Origin: Streptomyces klenkii
Lineage (GTDB): Bacteria; Actinomycetota; Actinomycetes; Streptomycetales; Streptomycetaceae
DNA length: 64,000 nt
Reading direction: 5' to 3'
Assembly (NCBI RefSeq): GCF_003626645.1
Contig: NZ_RBAM01000004.1
Span: 558,001-622,000 of the forward strand
The notes beneath the pieces were generated by a model. The model was given only the letters and a program-made list of their open reading frames with translations. It made no database searches and had not been told where the DNA came from. Shown piece after piece: positions 61,374 to 64,000 of the stretch. Every line of letters begins with the position of its first letter. The stretch's first letter is position 1. The translations under genes and the position numbers were made by a program.

Positions 61374-62579
61374 GTGCACCGCCTCTACGACTTTCTCCGC
61401 AGGCACCCGACCGGTGTGGACAGCTTCTGGGCCGTCCTCCTGCTCGGGATCAGCCTGCTGGTCGCCGCCGAAGAGCACGGCACGACGGCGACCCAGTCGG
61501 CCGTGAACGTCGTCACGGTGCTGACCCTCAGCCTGGTGGTCGCCCTGCGCCGCCGCGCCCCCGTGCCGATGCTGTTCCTCGCGATCGCGAGCGGCCTGGC
61601 CCAGATCGTGGCCGACGTGCAGGGCGGCCTCGCCGACATCGCGATGCTCGCGATCGTCTACACCGTCGCCTCCGGCCACGTCCGCTGGGCGTCGAGGGTG
61701 GCCCTGGCCGGCGGGCTGGCCGCGCCGGTGCTCTTCCTGATCCGGTGGCCGGTCGTTAACCGCGGGCTCGGCGGGACGCTCATCTCGCTGGCCTTCCTCA
61801 CCGCCCCCTTCGTCCTCGCCTGGGTGCTGGGCGACTCCATGCGCACCCGCCGCGCGTACTGGGCCCAGCTGGAGGAGCGTGCGGCCCGCCTGGAGAAGGA
61901 CCGCGAGCAGCAGGCGCGGATGGCCGTGACGGCCGAGCGGGCGCGCATCGCCCGCGAGCTGCACGACGTCGTCGCGCACAACGTCTCGGTGATGGTCGTC
62001 CAGGCCGACGGCGCGGCGTACGTCCTGGACGCCTCGCCCGAGCAGGCCAAGCAGGCCCTGGAGACGATCTCCGGCACGGGCCGCCAGGCGCTCGCCGAGA
62101 TGCGCCGCCTGCTGGGCGTCCTGCGCACGGAGGAGGGCACCACCGAGGGCGGGGACTACGTGCCGCAGCCCGACGTCGAGCAGATCGGCGACCTGGTCGA
62201 GCAGGTGCGGGGCGCGGGCCTGCCCGTGGAGTACGAGGTCGAGGGTGCGCCGCGGCCGCTGCCGAGCGGCGTGGAGCTGACCGCGTACCGCATCGTGCAG
62301 GAAGCCCTGACCAACACGCGCAAGCACGGCGGCCCGGAGGCCGGGGCGAGCGTGCGCCTCACGTACTTCGACGACGGGCTCGGCCTGCTCGTCGAGGACG
62401 ACGGCCGGGGCGCGCAGCACGAGCTGTACGAGGCGGGCGGCGCGGACGGCATGGGCCACGGCCTGATCGGCATGCGCGAGCGGGTCGGCATGGTCGGGGG
62501 CACGCTGGACGCGGGGCCGCGGCCGGGCGGCGGCTTCCGGATCAGCGTGCTGCTGCCGGTGAAGCCGGGCGGCCGCTGA
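61374..62579 (+). CDS. Sensor histidine kinase (HisKA_3, DesK/NarL type)
   Basis: About 401 residues. Four to five N-terminal helices precede the HisKA_3 domain with the phospho-acceptor His in RIARELHDVVAHNVSVM (His197 from this start), and the HATPase block EALTNTRKHGGPE and VEDDGRG..GHGLIGMRERV. The GTG at 61374 is preferred because of the leaderless -10; an ATG at 61356 is possible. It pairs with the response regulator downstream. The signal is unknown. Confidence 0.92.
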   Translation: MHRLYDFLRRHPTGVDSFWAVLLLGISLLVAAEEHGTTATQSAVNVVTVLTLSLVVALRRRAPVPMLFLAIASGLAQIVADVQGGLADIAMLAIVYTVASGHVRWASRVALAGGLAAPVLFLIRWPVVNRGLGGTLISLAFLTAPFVLAWVLGDSMRTRRAYWAQLEERAARLEKDREQQARMAVTAERARIARELHDVVAHNVSVMVVQADGAAYVLDASPEQAKQALETISGTGRQALAEMRRLLGVLRTEEGTTEGGDYVPQPDVEQIGDLVEQVRGAGLPVEYEVEGAPRPLPSGVELTAYRIVQEALTNTRKHGGPEAGASVRLTYFDDGLGLLVEDDGRGAQHELYEAGGADGMGHGLIGMRERVGMVGGTLDAGPRPGGGFRISVLLPVKPGGR

Positions 62580-62657
62580 CGATGAGTTCGTTGACAGATC
62601 AGTTCTTCGGCAGATGAGCTCTTTGACAACTGCCCGATCGAGGAAAGGGGCATCTGC

Positions 62658-63338
62658 ATGTCCATCCGGGTGATGCTCGTGGACGACCAGGTACTTCTCC
62701 GTACCGGTTTCCGCATGGTGCTGGCCGCCCAGCCCGACATGGAGGTCGTCGCCGAGGCCGGGGACGGCGCGGAGGCCGTGGAGGTGCTGGCCGGCACCGA
62801 GGTGGACGTCGTCCTGATGGACGTCCGCATGCCCCGGCTGGACGGCGTGGAGGCGACGCGCCGCATCTGCGCGCAGGACGACCCGCCGAAGGTGCTGATC
62901 CTGACCACGTTCGACCTGGACGAGTACGCGTTCTCGGCGCTGAAGGTCGGCGCGAGCGGGTTCATGCTCAAGGACGTGCCGCCGGCCGAGCTGCTGGGGG
63001 CGATCCGGGCCGTGCACAGCGGTGACGCGGTGGTCGCGCCGAGCACGACGCGGCGGCTGCTGGATCGTTTCACCCCCATGCTGCCGAGCATGAGCAAGGA
63101 GCCGGTCAGCGCCGAGCTGGGGCGGCTCACCGAGCGCGAGCGCGAGGTCATGCTGCTCGTGGCGCAGGGCCTGTCCAACGGGGAGATCGCGGCGCGGCTG
63201 GTGCTGTCCGAGGCCACGGTCAAGACGCACGTGGGGCGCATCCTCACCAAGCTGGGGCTGCGCGACCGGGTGCAGGTCGTGGTGCTCGCCTACGAGAGCG
63301 GGCTCGTACGGGCCGGGGGCGGGCCGGCGCAGCAGTAG
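62658..63338 (+). CDS. LuxR-family response regulator
   Basis: A 226-residue regulator. The receiver has Asp55 in VVLMDVRMP as the phosphorylation site, with LTTFDLDEYAF; the C-terminal HTH is LTEREREVMLLVAQGLSNGEIAARLVLSEATVKTHVGRIL. It follows the kinase by 78 nt; the gap has two similar stretches (GATGAGTTCGTTGACA and GATGAGCTCTTTGACA) whose role is unknown. The cognate kinase is the previous gene. Confidence 0.95.
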   Translation: MSIRVMLVDDQVLLRTGFRMVLAAQPDMEVVAEAGDGAEAVEVLAGTEVDVVLMDVRMPRLDGVEATRRICAQDDPPKVLILTTFDLDEYAFSALKVGASGFMLKDVPPAELLGAIRAVHSGDAVVAPSTTRRLLDRFTPMLPSMSKEPVSAELGRLTEREREVMLLVAQGLSNGEIAARLVLSEATVKTHVGRILTKLGLRDRVQVVVLAYESGLVRAGGGPAQQ

Positions 63339-63351
63339 CGCCGCGCGCTCC

Positions 63352-64000
63352 TCACCCGCTGACGGCCTCGCGCACCGCCGCCATGAACTCCTCCGTGCGG
63401 GGGTGCGTGGGGTGGGCGGGGCCGGCGAGGTAGACCGTCGCGGCGGGGGCGTCCTCGACCGGGACGAAGCGGACGCCGGGGTGGCCGTGGCTCTCCCCGG
63501 TGCCGGCGGCCGCGATGCCGAACGCGTCGCCCGTCGCGATGATGTTCAGCCACTCGTCGACGTTGTGCACCTCGACGGTGCGGGACGGGCGCTGCACCGG
63601 GGGCCACAGGTCCGGCGAGCCGGTGCCCGTTTCCGGCCACACCGCGAGGGGCAGGCGCGGGTTCTCGGTGAGCTCGGCGAGGCGCACGCGGGTGCGGCCG
63701 GCGAGCGGGTGGTCGTCGGGGAGGGCGGCGATGCGGTCCTCGGTGTAGAGGGCCTCGGTGCGGATGCGCGGGTCACGGGGGCGGGTGCGCAGCACGGCCA
63801 CGTCGGTGTCGCCCGTGGCCAGGCCCGCGGTGTGGTTGTCCTGGCGGACGACTTCGAGCGGCACGTGCGGGTGCGAGCGGCGCCAGGAGCGCAGGAGCGG
63901 GACGGTCTGCTGTCCCAGGACCGCGCAGGTGTAGCCCAGGCGGAGGGGGCGGGAGAGCGCCCTGGTGTCCGCGAGCGCGGCGTCGAGGTGGGCCAGGATG
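63352..64000 (-). CDS. LysR-family regulator, 5' part cut by the window edge
   Basis: The substrate-binding domain is visible: LRLGYTCAVLGQQTVPLLRSWRRSHPHVPLEVVRQDN onwards, with DVAVLRTRPRDPRIRTEALYTEDRIAALPDDHPLAG and IATGDAFGIAAAGTGESHGHPGVRFVPVEDAP (landmarks). The HTH and the start lie beyond 64000. It is convergent with the response regulator. The ligand and targets are unknown. Confidence 0.88.
   Translation of the reverse strand, partial: ILAHLDAALADTRALSRPLRLGYTCAVLGQQTVPLLRSWRRSHPHVPLEVVRQDNHTAGLATGDTDVAVLRTRPRDPRIRTEALYTEDRIAALPDDHPLAGRTRVRLAELTENPRLPLAVWPETGTGSPDLWPPVQRPSRTVEVHNVDEWLNIIATGDAFGIAAAGTGESHGHPGVRFVPVEDAPAATVYLAGPAHPTHPRTEEFMAAVREAVSG

Overview
The window is chromosomal DNA of a Streptomyces or a very close relative. 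The evidence is the very high GC content with GC-biased third codon positions, GTG starts, and marker genes typical of the genus: rppA with a P450, a WhiJ-type XRE/HATPase/DUF397 trio, duplicated zinc-free ribosomal proteins under a Zur-like site, a TipA-like MerR protein, an Mbl-like MreB paralogue, and an orphan NuoD2. From memory, much of the order (duplicated ribosomal proteins, tipA-like, ybjQ, dedA, thrE, ppa, dacB, metalloprotease, tilS, hpt, ftsH, fol genes) resembles the S. coelicolor core. No tRNA, rRNA, CRISPR array, transposase or intact prophage was seen.

Left part (1-26 kb). A minus-strand operon of two uncharacterised proteins runs off the left edge. It is preceded by a 20-codon ORF that contains a TTA codon and starts inside an inverted repeat. 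Next come a P450 and rppA (naphthalenetetrol pigment), terB, mbl, a PolA-like polymerase, a zinc-finger protein, a TetR/hydrolase pair with a perfect operator, a Uma2 nuclease-like gene, PadR, DinB and a vanillin/benzaldehyde-type aldehyde dehydrogenase. The WhiJ-like trio sits at 13.5-15.6 kb. The zinc-starvation set (S18, CobW-like, L31, L33 / L28, S14) is at 15.8-18.4 kb, around one Zur-like box. It is followed by a secreted ricin-type lectin, a cyclophilin, a tandem USP, an orphan eCIS-core (DUF4157) protein with a possible glycosidase-like C-terminus, a four-gene cluster ending in a TetR gene and headed by two operators, and an EF-hand protein.

Middle (26-35 kb) is the accessory-looking part. 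It holds lspA, an orphan class III (SapB/AmfS-type) lanthipeptide-like precursor with no synthetase in the window, an HxlR/oxidoreductase pair, a broken 2-oxoglutarate oxygenase, a frameshifted EamA transporter, a 44-residue single-TM protein with its own terminator, two coupled short GntR regulators, glutamate decarboxylase and a TipA-like regulator.

Right part (35-64 kb) is mostly conserved core: ybjQ, dedA, thrE, ppa, dacB-like, DUF2342 metalloprotease, tilS, hpt, ftsH, folE, an exported esterase-fold protein, an MprF-like protein, folP/NTF2/folB/folK/DUF3180, a glycine betaine/choline ABC system, a coiled-coil membrane protein, nuoD2 with a MidA/NDUFAF7-type methyltransferase, a LuxR-type two-component pair, and a LysR gene cut by the right edge.

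Recurrent sequence features are probable leaderless promoters (a TAnnnT hexamer 6-7 nt before the start codon), tandem repeats lying over stop codons, strong GC-rich terminators, and a dispersed intergenic palindromic repeat.
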